A DNA stretch of 64,000 bases from Candidatus Krumholzibacteriota bacterium (GTDB lineage: Bacteria; Krumholzibacteriota; Krumholzibacteriia; Krumholzibacteriales; Krumholzibacteriaceae), in NCBI GenBank assembly GCA_016932415.1, contig JAFGCX010000034.1:62001-126000 (forward strand). Reading direction: 5' to 3'. The notes beneath the pieces are model-generated. The model was not told the origin of the DNA. It saw only the letters and a program-made list of their open reading frames with translations, and searched no databases. Below, in pieces: positions 43,165 to 52,251 of the stretch. Position 1 is the stretch's first letter; every line of letters starts with the position of its first letter. A program made the position numbers and the translations under genes.

Positions 43165-44711
43165 GGAGTGCGAATTCGATATTGATGATCCTGTTGATCG
43201 CGGGGGCTTCTTTACTTTTCTCTCCCGAAGCGGTTTACTCCTCAGATGAGAATATAGAGGCAGGTTCCTGGGTCTATTCAGCCCTGAGATCGTTCGAACT
43301 CGCCGGGTTTGTAAATCTTCCCCCCGATATTCCATTTACAAGAACAGAGGTCGAATACCATCTCAATACGATCCTGGAAAGGCTCGGAGACGATGGAGAA
43401 AAACTATCGCCAAGGCTTGATTTTCTGCTGGAACGTCTTAAAAAGGAATTCCTGGGAAAGGAAAAGAAGCCGACCGGGCGCGAAGACACTCCGCTGTGGT
43501 CGATACGCGAAGGGAAGAGATATCTTCTTTTTGATCTAGCAGCAGGCAGTACCGTCCAGAAAAGGCCCGAGAGAGACAACGGTGAGGTCGACGGCCTCGC
43601 GATTCCTTCGATCCTTGCCGATCTTGGACAGGGGGTGACCTTTTTCACTTCGTACAGGCTGAAGATGCAGCCGGAACGTGATTCAAATACCGCTGGCGTA
43701 AAACCATCGGCGCGTGAAAGATCGTTTCGCGGATTGACCTCCGAATACGAGAGGGCCTATCTGTCGATAACCGGAGACAGATGGAGGGTGCTGATAGGGC
43801 GTGACCATATCAACTGGGGTAACGGGAGAGATGAGGGACTTGTGATATCACGCAGCGCCGGGTCCCTGGACCAGGCAGGTGTTTCGGTTTCGCTCGGAAG
43901 ATTCAGACTGACGACTCTCCAGGTATTACTTGATCCGCAGAGCCGCAGACGCATGGCCGGCCACCGGCTGACGGTACGTCTTCCCGCCGGCGCGTGGCTT
44001 GGCGTAAGCGAAACGGTATTGTACTCCGGCAGAGACCTTGATTATTCCTACCTTCTGCCCGCGGGTTCTTATTACGCCAACCAGTACAACGAAAGAGACG
44101 ATGATAATATACTTGTAGGAATCGACTGGAAGATACCCCTGTTCAAAAGTGTCATTACGTACGGTGAACTGTTGATAGACGATTTTCAGTATGAAGATCG
44201 TGGAGATGCTCCGGACAGGCTTGGTTACGATGTCTGCGTCGAAGGCCGCTTGTGCTGTTGGGGAAGGGAGATAGAACTTGGCGCGGAATATACCCGTATC
44301 GACATCTTCACGTACGCTCACAAGGAAGATCTCCTTACCCGTTACGTCACCGGAAATGGCGATCAGTACCTGAACCCGCCCATAGGGTCTCCCCTGGGAC
44401 CTGATTCCGACAGGTGGAGGGTCAGAGCCGCCGCCGCGGTACATAGAAGAGTCGTAATATCGACCGCTTTCGAATATGTCAGGAGAGGTGAGGGGAATGA
44501 CTTCAGGGAGTGGGACAGGACAGAGGATCCCGACCCGGCCTTTCCCAGCGGGGCTCTTACGATAGAGAGGGATCTATCGCTCACCGCATCTCTCGACCTC
44601 GGCAGGGGATCTCTTGTCCGCGCCGGAGGAGGGATAAGGGTCATCGACGGTCCCGGGGATGATGATGAAGAGACGGGATTTGGATGGTTTGAAATTCTCC
44701 TGGATTTTTAG
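43161..44711 (+). CDS. Wzi-like capsule assembly outer-membrane protein
   Basis: A 516-residue protein with a signal peptide (MRSANSILMILLIAGASLLF..VYS). Residues about 30-110 are a helical bundle and the rest a beta-barrel with regular Tyr/Trp strands. The conserved Wzi segment LSITGDRWRVLIGRDHINWGNGRDEGLVIS is present, followed by LFKSVITYGELLIDDF as in the family. Wzi is a lectin-like barrel that holds capsule polymer at the outer membrane. The C-terminus ends in a Phe (LLDF), as is usual for barrel proteins recognised by BamA. The start overlaps the TPR gene by four bases; ubiA follows directly. This links the segment to the polysaccharide locus at the left end of the window. Confidence 0.75.
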   Translation: MRSANSILMILLIAGASLLFSPEAVYSSDENIEAGSWVYSALRSFELAGFVNLPPDIPFTRTEVEYHLNTILERLGDDGEKLSPRLDFLLERLKKEFLGKEKKPTGREDTPLWSIREGKRYLLFDLAAGSTVQKRPERDNGEVDGLAIPSILADLGQGVTFFTSYRLKMQPERDSNTAGVKPSARERSFRGLTSEYERAYLSITGDRWRVLIGRDHINWGNGRDEGLVISRSAGSLDQAGVSVSLGRFRLTTLQVLLDPQSRRRMAGHRLTVRLPAGAWLGVSETVLYSGRDLDYSYLLPAGSYYANQYNERDDDNILVGIDWKIPLFKSVITYGELLIDDFQYEDRGDAPDRLGYDVCVEGRLCCWGREIELGAEYTRIDIFTYAHKEDLLTRYVTGNGDQYLNPPIGSPLGPDSDRWRVRAAAAVHRRVVISTAFEYVRRGEGNDFREWDRTEDPDPAFPSGALTIERDLSLTASLDLGRGSLVRAGGGIRVIDGPGDDDEETGFGWFEILLDF

Positions 44712-45536
44712 ATGCGCAGATTTCTCAAGATCATACTGATAATCCGGCCTCACAATGTTGCTGCCGCAGTTCTCTGCGTGAGCGCCGGCTTTGTGCTTGC
44801 CTCTTCGACAGGGGATATTCCGATCGCGCTCCTGACAGCGGTAGCCCTTGTAACAGCCGCCGGAAATGTCATCAATGATTACTATGATCTCGATATAGAT
44901 TCGATTAACAAACCTCGCAGAGCGATTCCATCAGGCTCAGTGTCGGCCAGCCAGGCGAGGGTGATTTATATTATCCTCCTAGCGGCGGCTGCCGCGCTTC
45001 TTATGTTGCTCGATCCCGTAGCCCGCGTATGGATAATCGCGTGGATCGTCACGCTGCACATATATTCAGCCTTCCTTAAAAGAATGTATCTCAGCGGAAA
45101 TCTGGCCGTCTCACTCGTTACGGGAAGCGGTTTCCTCCTTGGCTCGTACTCGGGAGGGAGTATGGCAGCCGGAGTATTTCCATCTGTCTGCACCGCTTTA
45201 TTCGTTCTTGGAAGAGAGCTGGTCAAGGATTGCGAGGATCTTGACGGAGATGCCAGGTGTGGAGCCCGCACCGTGCCGGCAGTCTCGGGCAGAAAGCCGG
45301 CGCTGAGGTCCGCGGCCCTGATATTTTTATTTCTTGCCGTCCTCTTTCCGGCAGCGGGGATCGTCGGGCTTTATAACCATATATATACTGGATTAATGTT
45401 TATTTCTGTCTTGCCGATACTTGTCTTATCGGCGATATTCTCGTTACGCGGAAAGTACCATGCTCTTTCCAGCCTTCTTCTTAAACTGGGGATGTTTTTC
45501 GGTATCCTCGCTTTTTTATTCGGTTCGACAGGCTAG
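44712..45536 (+). CDS. UbiA-superfamily prenyltransferase, (di)geranylgeranylglyceryl-phosphate-synthase-like
   Basis: A 274-residue protein with eight or nine membrane helices. The first Asp-rich motif NDYYDLDIDSINKPRRAIPSG (from residue 55) and the second DCEDLDGDARCGARTVP are those of UbiA enzymes that move a prenyl group from its pyrophosphate to an acceptor. The NKPxRxIPSG ending and the Asp spacing resemble the geranylgeranylglyceryl-phosphate branch rather than the quinone enzymes. The next gene, uppP, recycles polyprenyl pyrophosphate. A quinone or other acceptor cannot be excluded. It begins at the base after the wzi-like stop. Confidence 0.75.
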   Translation: MRRFLKIILIIRPHNVAAAVLCVSAGFVLASSTGDIPIALLTAVALVTAAGNVINDYYDLDIDSINKPRRAIPSGSVSASQARVIYIILLAAAAALLMLLDPVARVWIIAWIVTLHIYSAFLKRMYLSGNLAVSLVTGSGFLLGSYSGGSMAAGVFPSVCTALFVLGRELVKDCEDLDGDARCGARTVPAVSGRKPALRSAALIFLFLAVLFPAAGIVGLYNHIYTGLMFISVLPILVLSAIFSLRGKYHALSSLLLKLGMFFGILAFLFGSTG

Positions 45537-45560
45537 ATCAACGAGAAGGGTGATCGTTAT

Positions 45561-46388
45561 ATGTCATTTGAGATGATAAATGTATTGATTCTGGCCGTGA
45601 TACAGGGTGTGACGGAATTTCTGCCTGTCAGTTCATCAGGCCACCTTGTTCTGGCCGAATCGATTCTCGGCAGTCCCGTCGGAAGAGGGCAGGGATCCCT
45701 GATGTTCGAGATTGCGGTCCATACCGGAACGCTCGGCGCGGTAATTGTGATATACCGGGAACGGGCCAGATCCCTGTTGAGCGCCCTGTTCCAATGGGTA
45801 TCGGGTGCTTTTAAAAGTGATGAGGGAAATATCGGGGAACTTCGCTACCTGGTATGGATACTTCTTGGATCGCTACCTGCCGCTGTAGTGGGGATATTCC
45901 TTCGCGTCCACATCGTCAGATTTTTTGATTCCCCCGTCCTGACTTCAGTCTGTCTTCTTGTGACAGGTTTCTTCCTGCTTTTCTCCAGAAGGCGATCGGG
46001 CGATTCCGATCTGACCTGGAAGATCGTCCTGTTGATCGGGGCCGCCCAGGCAGTGGCTATTCTCCCCGGATGTTCAAGAAGCGGGTGGACGATTACCGCG
46101 GCGCTTCTTGCCGGCGTGGGATTCAGAAAGGCTGCCGAGTTTTCATTTTTTCTTTCGATCCCCGCGGTGCTCGGCGCCCTTCTGCTCGAACTTATCAATG
46201 GAGAGGCTGTATTTACAAGCATGGGGGTCATATATCTTTTGACCGGGATGATCGCCGCCTTCGGGTCTGGATTACTCGCGTTAAGACTGCTCATCTATCT
46301 TCTCGAAAAAGGCAGGCTTTACAGGTTTTCGTGGTACCTGTTACCGGCGGCAACGGCCGCCCTGTGGTATTTTATAAAGACCGGGTGA
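45561..46388 (+). CDS. uppP: Undecaprenyl-diphosphatase UppP (BacA)
   Basis: A 275-residue membrane phosphatase that regenerates undecaprenyl phosphate for peptidoglycan and polysaccharide synthesis. The signatures are AVIQGVTEFLPVSSSGHLVL near residue 14 and LPGCSRSGWTITAALLAG near 170, containing the catalytic Glu/Ser/His/Arg set. About eight helices; normal length. It lies 24 bases behind the prenyltransferase. Its presence beside envelope genes fits the lipid-carrier demand of both ends of the window. Confidence 0.95.
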   Translation: MSFEMINVLILAVIQGVTEFLPVSSSGHLVLAESILGSPVGRGQGSLMFEIAVHTGTLGAVIVIYRERARSLLSALFQWVSGAFKSDEGNIGELRYLVWILLGSLPAAVVGIFLRVHIVRFFDSPVLTSVCLLVTGFFLLFSRRRSGDSDLTWKIVLLIGAAQAVAILPGCSRSGWTITAALLAGVGFRKAAEFSFFLSIPAVLGALLLELINGEAVFTSMGVIYLLTGMIAAFGSGLLALRLLIYLLEKGRLYRFSWYLLPAATAALWYFIKTG

Positions 46389-46432
46389 GAGATCAGCATC
46401 ATTGAGGCGACTTCACCATTCAGGAGTCGTTG

Positions 46433-46461
46433 TTGACCAGGAACGCGCTCTGTGATAGATT
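46433..46461 (+). promoter_or_regulatory. Promoter of valS
   Basis: TTGACC (46433-46438), 17-base spacer, TAGATT (46456-46461), 45 bases before the valS ATG. Confidence 0.5.
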
Positions 46462-46505
46462 TAATCTTTTGAAAATACGGGCCTGACCAGAATCAAGGAG
46501 TGACA

Positions 46506-49205
46506 ATGCTCGACAAGGTCTATGATCCGGCATCGATAGACAAAAAATGGAGCCGGATATGGGCGGAAAAAGATGTATTCCACGCCGGTGGCCGTTCCGG
46601 CAAGCCTTCTTATTCGATAATACTGCCGCCGCCGAATGTGACCGGAAAACTGACTGTCGGACACGCTCTGGGAACGACTGTCCAGGATATATTGATAAGA
46701 TGGAAGAGACTTCGCGGATTTGACGCCCTCTGGCTTTCCGGGACAGACCACGCTGGGATCGCGACTCAGAACGTAGTCGAAAAGGCATTGAGGGAGCGGG
46801 GGATCGAAAGGTCTGACCTGGGCAGGGAAAAATTCCTTGAAGAATGCTGGAAATGGAAAGAGCAATATCACGGAAGGATAGTCGAACAGCTTGAGAGGCT
46901 TGGAGCATCGCTCGACTGGAGCAGAGAGGCCTTTACTCTGGACCCCGGAGTATCGCGCGCTGTCAGAAAGGTATTCGTCTCTCTTTATGAGGAGGGAGCG
47001 ATCTACAGGGGAAGGTATATAGTCAACTGGTGTCCTTCCTGCCAGACGGCGATCTCGGATGAAGAGGTGGATTTCAGGGAAGAAGACTCGAAACTCTATT
47101 ATATCAGATATCCATTTACGGACAGGCAGGGGGGCGTCACTGTCGGTACGACAAGGCCCGAGACAATGCTCGGTGATGTCGCCGTGGCCATGAGTCCCGA
47201 AGACCCGCGCGCCGGTGAGTTCAAGGGACTCACCGTGCGGCTACCCCTGACAGACAGGGATATTCCGATAATCTTCGATGAAGCAGTCGATCCCCAGTTC
47301 GGTACCGGATTTCTTAAAGTCACGCCATCCCACGACTCGACGGATTTCGAAATCGGCCTGAGGCACCGGCTCGACCCCGTCACCGTGATCGACAGGCAGG
47401 GGAAGATGAACGATGATGCGGGAGCTTTTGCCGGAATGGATATTCTTACCGCCCGAAAAGCGGTCCTGTCGGAACTTGAAAAAAACGGTTTTCTCGAGAA
47501 GATAGATGACTACAGGCACTCGGTCGGGCATCACGACAGATGCGGGGTCGTAATCGAACCATATATATCCAGGCAGTGGTTTTTGAAGATGGAGCAGCTG
47601 GCAGCTCCAGCCATATCGGCGGTAGTCGACGGAGAAATAGGGTTTTTCCCCGTTCGATGGAAAAATATCTACCTTAGCTGGATGGAGAATATCAGGGACT
47701 GGTGCATATCAAGACAACTCTGGTGGGGCCACAGGATCCCCGTTTGGTACTGCGGCGACTGCAACGCGGAGATAGTCTCGATGGACGATCCCACCGAATG
47801 TACGCTCTGCGGGAGCTCTGTTCTGAGCCAGGATGAGGATGTCCTGGACACATGGTTCTCCTCATGGCTATGGACTTTTTCGCCGATGGGGTGGCCCGAT
47901 GAGACAAAGGACCTGGAAAGATTCCATCCTACCGACGTTCTTGTGACCGGGGGGGATATCATTTTCTTCTGGGTCGCCAGGATGATAATGGCTTCACTGA
48001 AGTTCAGGAAAGAGATCCCCTTTTCTTCAGTCTACATCACCGGAATAGTAAGGGATGCAAAGGGTCGAAAGATGAGCAAGTCGCTCGGCAACTCCCCCGA
48101 TCCTATCGATATCATAGAGAATAACGGAGCAGATGCTTTTCGTTTCTCTCTCATGATGCTTTCACCTCCCGGCCAGGATATCATGTTCGATGAGAAAAAG
48201 GTCGAAGTCGGCAGGCATTTCGCCAACAAGATATGGAACGCCACGCGTTTTGTCACGGGCCAGGGTGGAAGCGATCTGGATCTATTCGGAGGGCGGGTAG
48301 ATCCCGACCAGGATGATCCCGTGATAGACCTCTTCGGGGCCCTTTATGGCAGAGAACCGGCGGGAGAAATCCGATTCGGATGGGAGGACAGGTGGATCCT
48401 GAGCCGGCTGGCGACGAGATTCGGGGAATTCGAGAAGAATCTTGATTCTTTCAGGTTTGACGAAGCGGTCAAAACGATCTATGATTTCTTCTGGCATGAG
48501 TTCTGTGACTGGTATCTCGAACTTTCAAAGCCGGCGTTCCGCGAAGGGGGAGAAAGAAGTGCCGGAGCGGCAGTGGCGGTGAGGGCGGTACTGGGAGTAT
48601 CAATGGTGATGCTTCATCCGGTGATGCCGTTCATATCAGAGGAGATATGGAGCATGCTCTCTGAAGATCCTCCTCTTCTCGCGGGATATCATTTTCAGGG
48701 GATCGACGGAAGGCTTGTCGATACCGGTCTTGAAGAGGATGTCATCGTATTCAGGGAGATCGTGACCAGCATTAGAAACCTCAGACAGAGTTTCAATATT
48801 CCACATCAGCAAGAGGTAAAGGTCATAATTAACTGCGAACAGGGAAAGTCGCTTCCCGAAAAGCTTTCCCGATTCAGCAGCCAGATAGCCCTGATGACCA
48901 CGGCAGGTTCGCTTCATATAGCGGAAGGGGCGGAGAAACCAGGAGCCAGCGCGGCGGCAGGCCACGCGTCAATAGAGATATACCTTCCCCTCGAGGGGAT
49001 CATCGATATAGAGGCTGAAAAGGCCAGGATCGAGAAGGAGCTTGGAAAACTGGCAATCGAATGTGATAAGATAGGCGCGAGACTCTCGGGTGGCGGATTC
49101 GCGAAAAAGGCTCCTGCCGAAGTGGTTGAAAGGGAAAAGACAAGATTCGAGGAGATGTCTGACAAGAGAAGCAGGCTGGAAAGAATACTGGAGGACCTCC
49201 GGTGA
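46506..49205 (+). CDS. valS: Valyl-tRNA synthetase
   Basis: A 899-residue class I aminoacyl-tRNA synthetase charging tRNA-Val. PPPNVTGKLTVGHAL contains the HIGH-equivalent VGHAL at 51-55; LSGTDHAGIATQ and WCPSCQTAISDEEV follow; the editing domain has GTTRPETMLGDVAV; KMSKS is at 522-526 (GRKMSKSLGNSPDP). The C-terminal coiled-coil arm (IDIEAEKARIEKELGKL) is present. ATG 46506, five bases from AAGGAG, is preferred over GTG 46500. The end overlaps rodZ by four bases (GTGA). Confidence 0.96.
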   Translation: MLDKVYDPASIDKKWSRIWAEKDVFHAGGRSGKPSYSIILPPPNVTGKLTVGHALGTTVQDILIRWKRLRGFDALWLSGTDHAGIATQNVVEKALRERGIERSDLGREKFLEECWKWKEQYHGRIVEQLERLGASLDWSREAFTLDPGVSRAVRKVFVSLYEEGAIYRGRYIVNWCPSCQTAISDEEVDFREEDSKLYYIRYPFTDRQGGVTVGTTRPETMLGDVAVAMSPEDPRAGEFKGLTVRLPLTDRDIPIIFDEAVDPQFGTGFLKVTPSHDSTDFEIGLRHRLDPVTVIDRQGKMNDDAGAFAGMDILTARKAVLSELEKNGFLEKIDDYRHSVGHHDRCGVVIEPYISRQWFLKMEQLAAPAISAVVDGEIGFFPVRWKNIYLSWMENIRDWCISRQLWWGHRIPVWYCGDCNAEIVSMDDPTECTLCGSSVLSQDEDVLDTWFSSWLWTFSPMGWPDETKDLERFHPTDVLVTGGDIIFFWVARMIMASLKFRKEIPFSSVYITGIVRDAKGRKMSKSLGNSPDPIDIIENNGADAFRFSLMMLSPPGQDIMFDEKKVEVGRHFANKIWNATRFVTGQGGSDLDLFGGRVDPDQDDPVIDLFGALYGREPAGEIRFGWEDRWILSRLATRFGEFEKNLDSFRFDEAVKTIYDFFWHEFCDWYLELSKPAFREGGERSAGAAVAVRAVLGVSMVMLHPVMPFISEEIWSMLSEDPPLLAGYHFQGIDGRLVDTGLEEDVIVFREIVTSIRNLRQSFNIPHQQEVKVIINCEQGKSLPEKLSRFSSQIALMTTAGSLHIAEGAEKPGASAAAGHASIEIYLPLEGIIDIEAEKARIEKELGKLAIECDKIGARLSGGGFAKKAPAEVVEREKTRFEEMSDKRSRLERILEDLR

Positions 49206-50146
49206 ACGAGGATAAAAAAGAAGAGAAGGAAGAAAAGAACGAAAAAGAGATCATCGCGGAATCCCTCGATATAAAAGGGGAAAAGACCGTCGGCGAGATC
49301 CTCCTGTCCGCGAGGGAAAGATCGGGGTTGAGTCTCGACGCGGTCAGTCTTGAGACGAGGCTGCCAAAAAAATCGCTTGAATATCTTGAGACTGATAATT
49401 TTGAAGCGATACCGGCAAAGGTTTATGTGACCGGTTTCCTGAGAACGTACGCCGGCGTCCTCGGCCTTGACGTGCAGCAGATCCTGAGCAAGTATGAAGT
49501 CCAGACAGGGCAGACCCATCGCAGCAAGGGGGATTGCTGGGAGATAGAAGAGAGTACGGTCGAGGAAACGCTGGCCTCTCCCAGGATCTTCAGAAAATAT
49601 CTCCTTCCTGTAATCGGGCTAGGGATCATTATCGCAATCGTGATCTGGCTGGCGGTGAGAACGGGAAGCGACAGTGTCGAATTGCCGGATGATTTTCCGA
49701 TTGCCACCGGGCAGGGAGTCACCGCAGGGCAGGAACTTCCGATCGATGAGTCCGGCGGAGGGGACGCCGAGTCTTCAGGTGAAGTGCTTCAACCCGAAGA
49801 GGTCGAAGCGAAACAACCCGTATCTTCTCAATCTTCTCCGGCGCGCGATGAGAATAACAGTGAGTTTGAACTGAAGATCATCGCCGGCAGGGAGGATACG
49901 ACCTGGTTTGATATCGTGATCTACACAAGCGTCGATTCGAGACCGGACAGTATCTTACGTGATTTCATCCTGTTCCCCGGACAGGTCGAATCGATCAGGA
50001 CTAACCGATCGGTTTTTTTCAGGACTATCGGTAATGCCGGCGGGTTTACGATGGAACGAAGCGGAAAGAGACTTCCCTCCTTCGGTAGAAAAGGCGTCGT
50101 AAGAAAAAATATTACAATTACCGGCACCGATATCATCAACGATTAG
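49202..50146 (+). CDS. rodZ: RodZ-like helix-turn-helix membrane protein
   Basis: A 314-residue bitopic protein. Residues about 22-100 are an N-terminal HTH of the RodZ type (VGEILLSARERSGLSLDAVSLETRLPKKSLEYLETDNFEAIPAKVYVTGFLRTYAGVLGLD); a membrane helix follows at about 139-158; then an acidic, Ser-rich periplasmic linker; residues about 220-310 are the DUF4115 beta domain (WFDIVIYTSVDSRPD..FPGQVESIRTNRSVFFRTIGNAGG). RodZ links MreB to the membrane and controls rod shape. MreB is not in the window. The GTG start is coupled to valS, a pairing I cannot explain functionally. Confidence 0.85.
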   Translation: MNEDKKEEKEEKNEKEIIAESLDIKGEKTVGEILLSARERSGLSLDAVSLETRLPKKSLEYLETDNFEAIPAKVYVTGFLRTYAGVLGLDVQQILSKYEVQTGQTHRSKGDCWEIEESTVEETLASPRIFRKYLLPVIGLGIIIAIVIWLAVRTGSDSVELPDDFPIATGQGVTAGQELPIDESGGGDAESSGEVLQPEEVEAKQPVSSQSSPARDENNSEFELKIIAGREDTTWFDIVIYTSVDSRPDSILRDFILFPGQVESIRTNRSVFFRTIGNAGGFTMERSGKRLPSFGRKGVVRKNITITGTDIIND

Positions 50147-50232
50147 AAACAGTTTCCGGCAGGCAGGATCCCCTGCGCCCTGGCTGGTCTGCCGGCCAGA
50201 ATCCCTTCTGTCCGGAACTGAAGATTTGGTTC

Positions 50233-52251
50233 ATGCCTATTATGACGCAATACAGGATCAGTACTGATTATTCCCTGACCGGAGATCAGCCTCAGGCGGT
50301 CGAACTACTTCTCGACGGGATCGCGAGGGGGAAGAAACACCAGACCCTTCTCGGGGTGACCGGATCGGGAAAGACTTTTACGATAGCGAACGTGATCGCC
50401 AGGTCACAGCTGCCAGCACTGGTGATCTCGCATAACAAGACTCTCGCTGCGCAGCTCTATGGCGAATTCACATCTCTTTTCCCTGAAAGCGCCGTGGAAT
50501 ATTTCATCAGCTATTATGATTATTATCAACCCGAAGCCTTTATCCCATCGACCGATACCTATATCGAAAAGGATGTCTCGATCAACGATGATATCGACAG
50601 GATGAGACTTCGAGCTACCGGGTCGCTGATGACAAGAAAGGATGTCATCGTCGTTGCAAGCGTCTCCTGCATATACGGTCTCGGATCGCCGGAGTCATTC
50701 GCAAGGATGACGTTTTCTCTCAAGGAGGGAGAAGAGTTCGGCCGTGACCGTCTTCTCAGGAAACTCGTCAATATCAGGTACAGGAGAAGTGATATCGATT
50801 TTGTAAGAGGGAGCTTCCGGGTCAGGGGGGATACGATCGACCTGATGCCTTCCTACATGGAGAAGGCCCTGAGGATAGAAATGTTTGACGATCAGGTAGA
50901 GAGGATCTCGGTGATCGACCCCGTTTCCGGCAAGATCGAGCGCAGGGCTCCTGAGATCTCCGTTTTTCCTTCTTCGCATTTTGTCGTATCGGAAGAAAGT
51001 ATCGGTTCCGCCGTTGAGGCCATAAGGGCAGACCTTGAGACCAGGGTGGCAGAGCTCAAAAATAACGGGTTCGATTACGAAGCCAGGAGACTTGCCACGA
51101 GGACAAAGTACGATATCGAGATGATGCTTGAGATGGGGTACTGTACCGGGATTGAGAATTATTCGAGATATTTCACGGGACGCTCTCCCGGTGAGAGGCC
51201 TGCAACGCTGATAGATTATTTTCCCGATGATTTTCTTGTCGTTATCGACGAATCGCACGTGACCATTCCTCAGATAAGAGCGATGTACAACGGGGACAGG
51301 AGCAGGAAGCAGACACTTGTAGAACATGGATTCAGGCTTCCTTCAGCTCTCGATAACAGGCCTCTCAAATTCGACGAGTTCGATTCGGTGATCGACAGGT
51401 TCATATATGTCTCGGCTACACCATCGGAATATGAACTGGAGAAGTGCCACGGGGAGATCGTTGAACAGATAGTAAGACCGACAGGCCTGCTCGATCCCCG
51501 GATCGAAGTCCGGCCGGTGGAGGGGCAGGTTGACGATCTTGTCGGCGAAATACGCAAAAGAGTAGAAAAAAGACAGAGGATCCTAGTCACTACGCTTACA
51601 AAAAGGATGGCCGAGGATCTTACCGCGTACCTTGAAAAACTCGGGATAAAGGTACGTTATCTCCACAGCGATATCCACGCCCTCGACCGGATGGAGATCC
51701 TCAGGGACCTTCGCTATGGCGAGTTCGACGTGCTGGTCGGTATCAACCTCCTGCGCGAAGGGCTCGATCTGCCTGAAGTCACGCTTGTCGCGGTGCTTGA
51801 TGCGGACAAGGAGGGATTCCTGAGATCACGAACATCACTGATCCAGACTGCCGGCAGGGCGGCAAGACATACCGACGGCACAGTGATCTTCTACGCGGAT
51901 CGCGTTACCGGATCGATGGAGAAAGCGATCGAGGAGACGAACAGGAGAAGGGAAAAACAGGAGGAGTATAACTTAAGATATGGCATCGAACCCCGGTCGA
52001 TAATCAAATCGATCGAAGAAGTCCGGATCTCCACTTCAGTCGCTGACGCGAAGAGCAGGGAGAAAAAACCTGTCGCCGATGACCTGTTATTACCGATTGA
52101 TATCGATGATCCGCGCCTTATAGAAATAATGGAGATCGAGATGAGGAAGGAAGCGGACGCGCTGAATTTCGAAAAAGCGGCAAGCATCAGGGACAGGATA
52201 GAGGAGATCAGGATGAATCTAAGCAGGAGGCAAAGGCGTGCGGACCCATGA
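50233..52251 (+). CDS. uvrB: UvrABC system protein B
   Basis: A 672-residue DNA-damage verification helicase of nucleotide excision repair. Walker A GVTGSGKT lies near residue 43; the damage-probing hairpin begins at YYDYYQPEAFIPSTDTYIEKD; the motor motifs DESHVTIPQ, YVSATPSEYE, TLTKRMAEDL and GINLLREGLDLPEV are all present; the C-terminal UVR motif (KEADALNFEKAASIRDRIEEI) contacts UvrC. The size is standard. ATG 50233 or ATG 50242 may be used; no strong ribosome site is visible. It overlaps nadC by 14 bases. Confidence 0.97.
   Translation: MPIMTQYRISTDYSLTGDQPQAVELLLDGIARGKKHQTLLGVTGSGKTFTIANVIARSQLPALVISHNKTLAAQLYGEFTSLFPESAVEYFISYYDYYQPEAFIPSTDTYIEKDVSINDDIDRMRLRATGSLMTRKDVIVVASVSCIYGLGSPESFARMTFSLKEGEEFGRDRLLRKLVNIRYRRSDIDFVRGSFRVRGDTIDLMPSYMEKALRIEMFDDQVERISVIDPVSGKIERRAPEISVFPSSHFVVSEESIGSAVEAIRADLETRVAELKNNGFDYEARRLATRTKYDIEMMLEMGYCTGIENYSRYFTGRSPGERPATLIDYFPDDFLVVIDESHVTIPQIRAMYNGDRSRKQTLVEHGFRLPSALDNRPLKFDEFDSVIDRFIYVSATPSEYELEKCHGEIVEQIVRPTGLLDPRIEVRPVEGQVDDLVGEIRKRVEKRQRILVTTLTKRMAEDLTAYLEKLGIKVRYLHSDIHALDRMEILRDLRYGEFDVLVGINLLREGLDLPEVTLVAVLDADKEGFLRSRTSLIQTAGRAARHTDGTVIFYADRVTGSMEKAIEETNRRREKQEEYNLRYGIEPRSIIKSIEEVRISTSVADAKSREKKPVADDLLLPIDIDDPRLIEIMEIEMRKEADALNFEKAASIRDRIEEIRMNLSRRQRRADP

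Noticed and set aside
50147-50232. GC-rich inverted repeats behind rodZ
   Set aside because: Several short hairpins are possible, but there is no T-run, so no intrinsic terminator is called.
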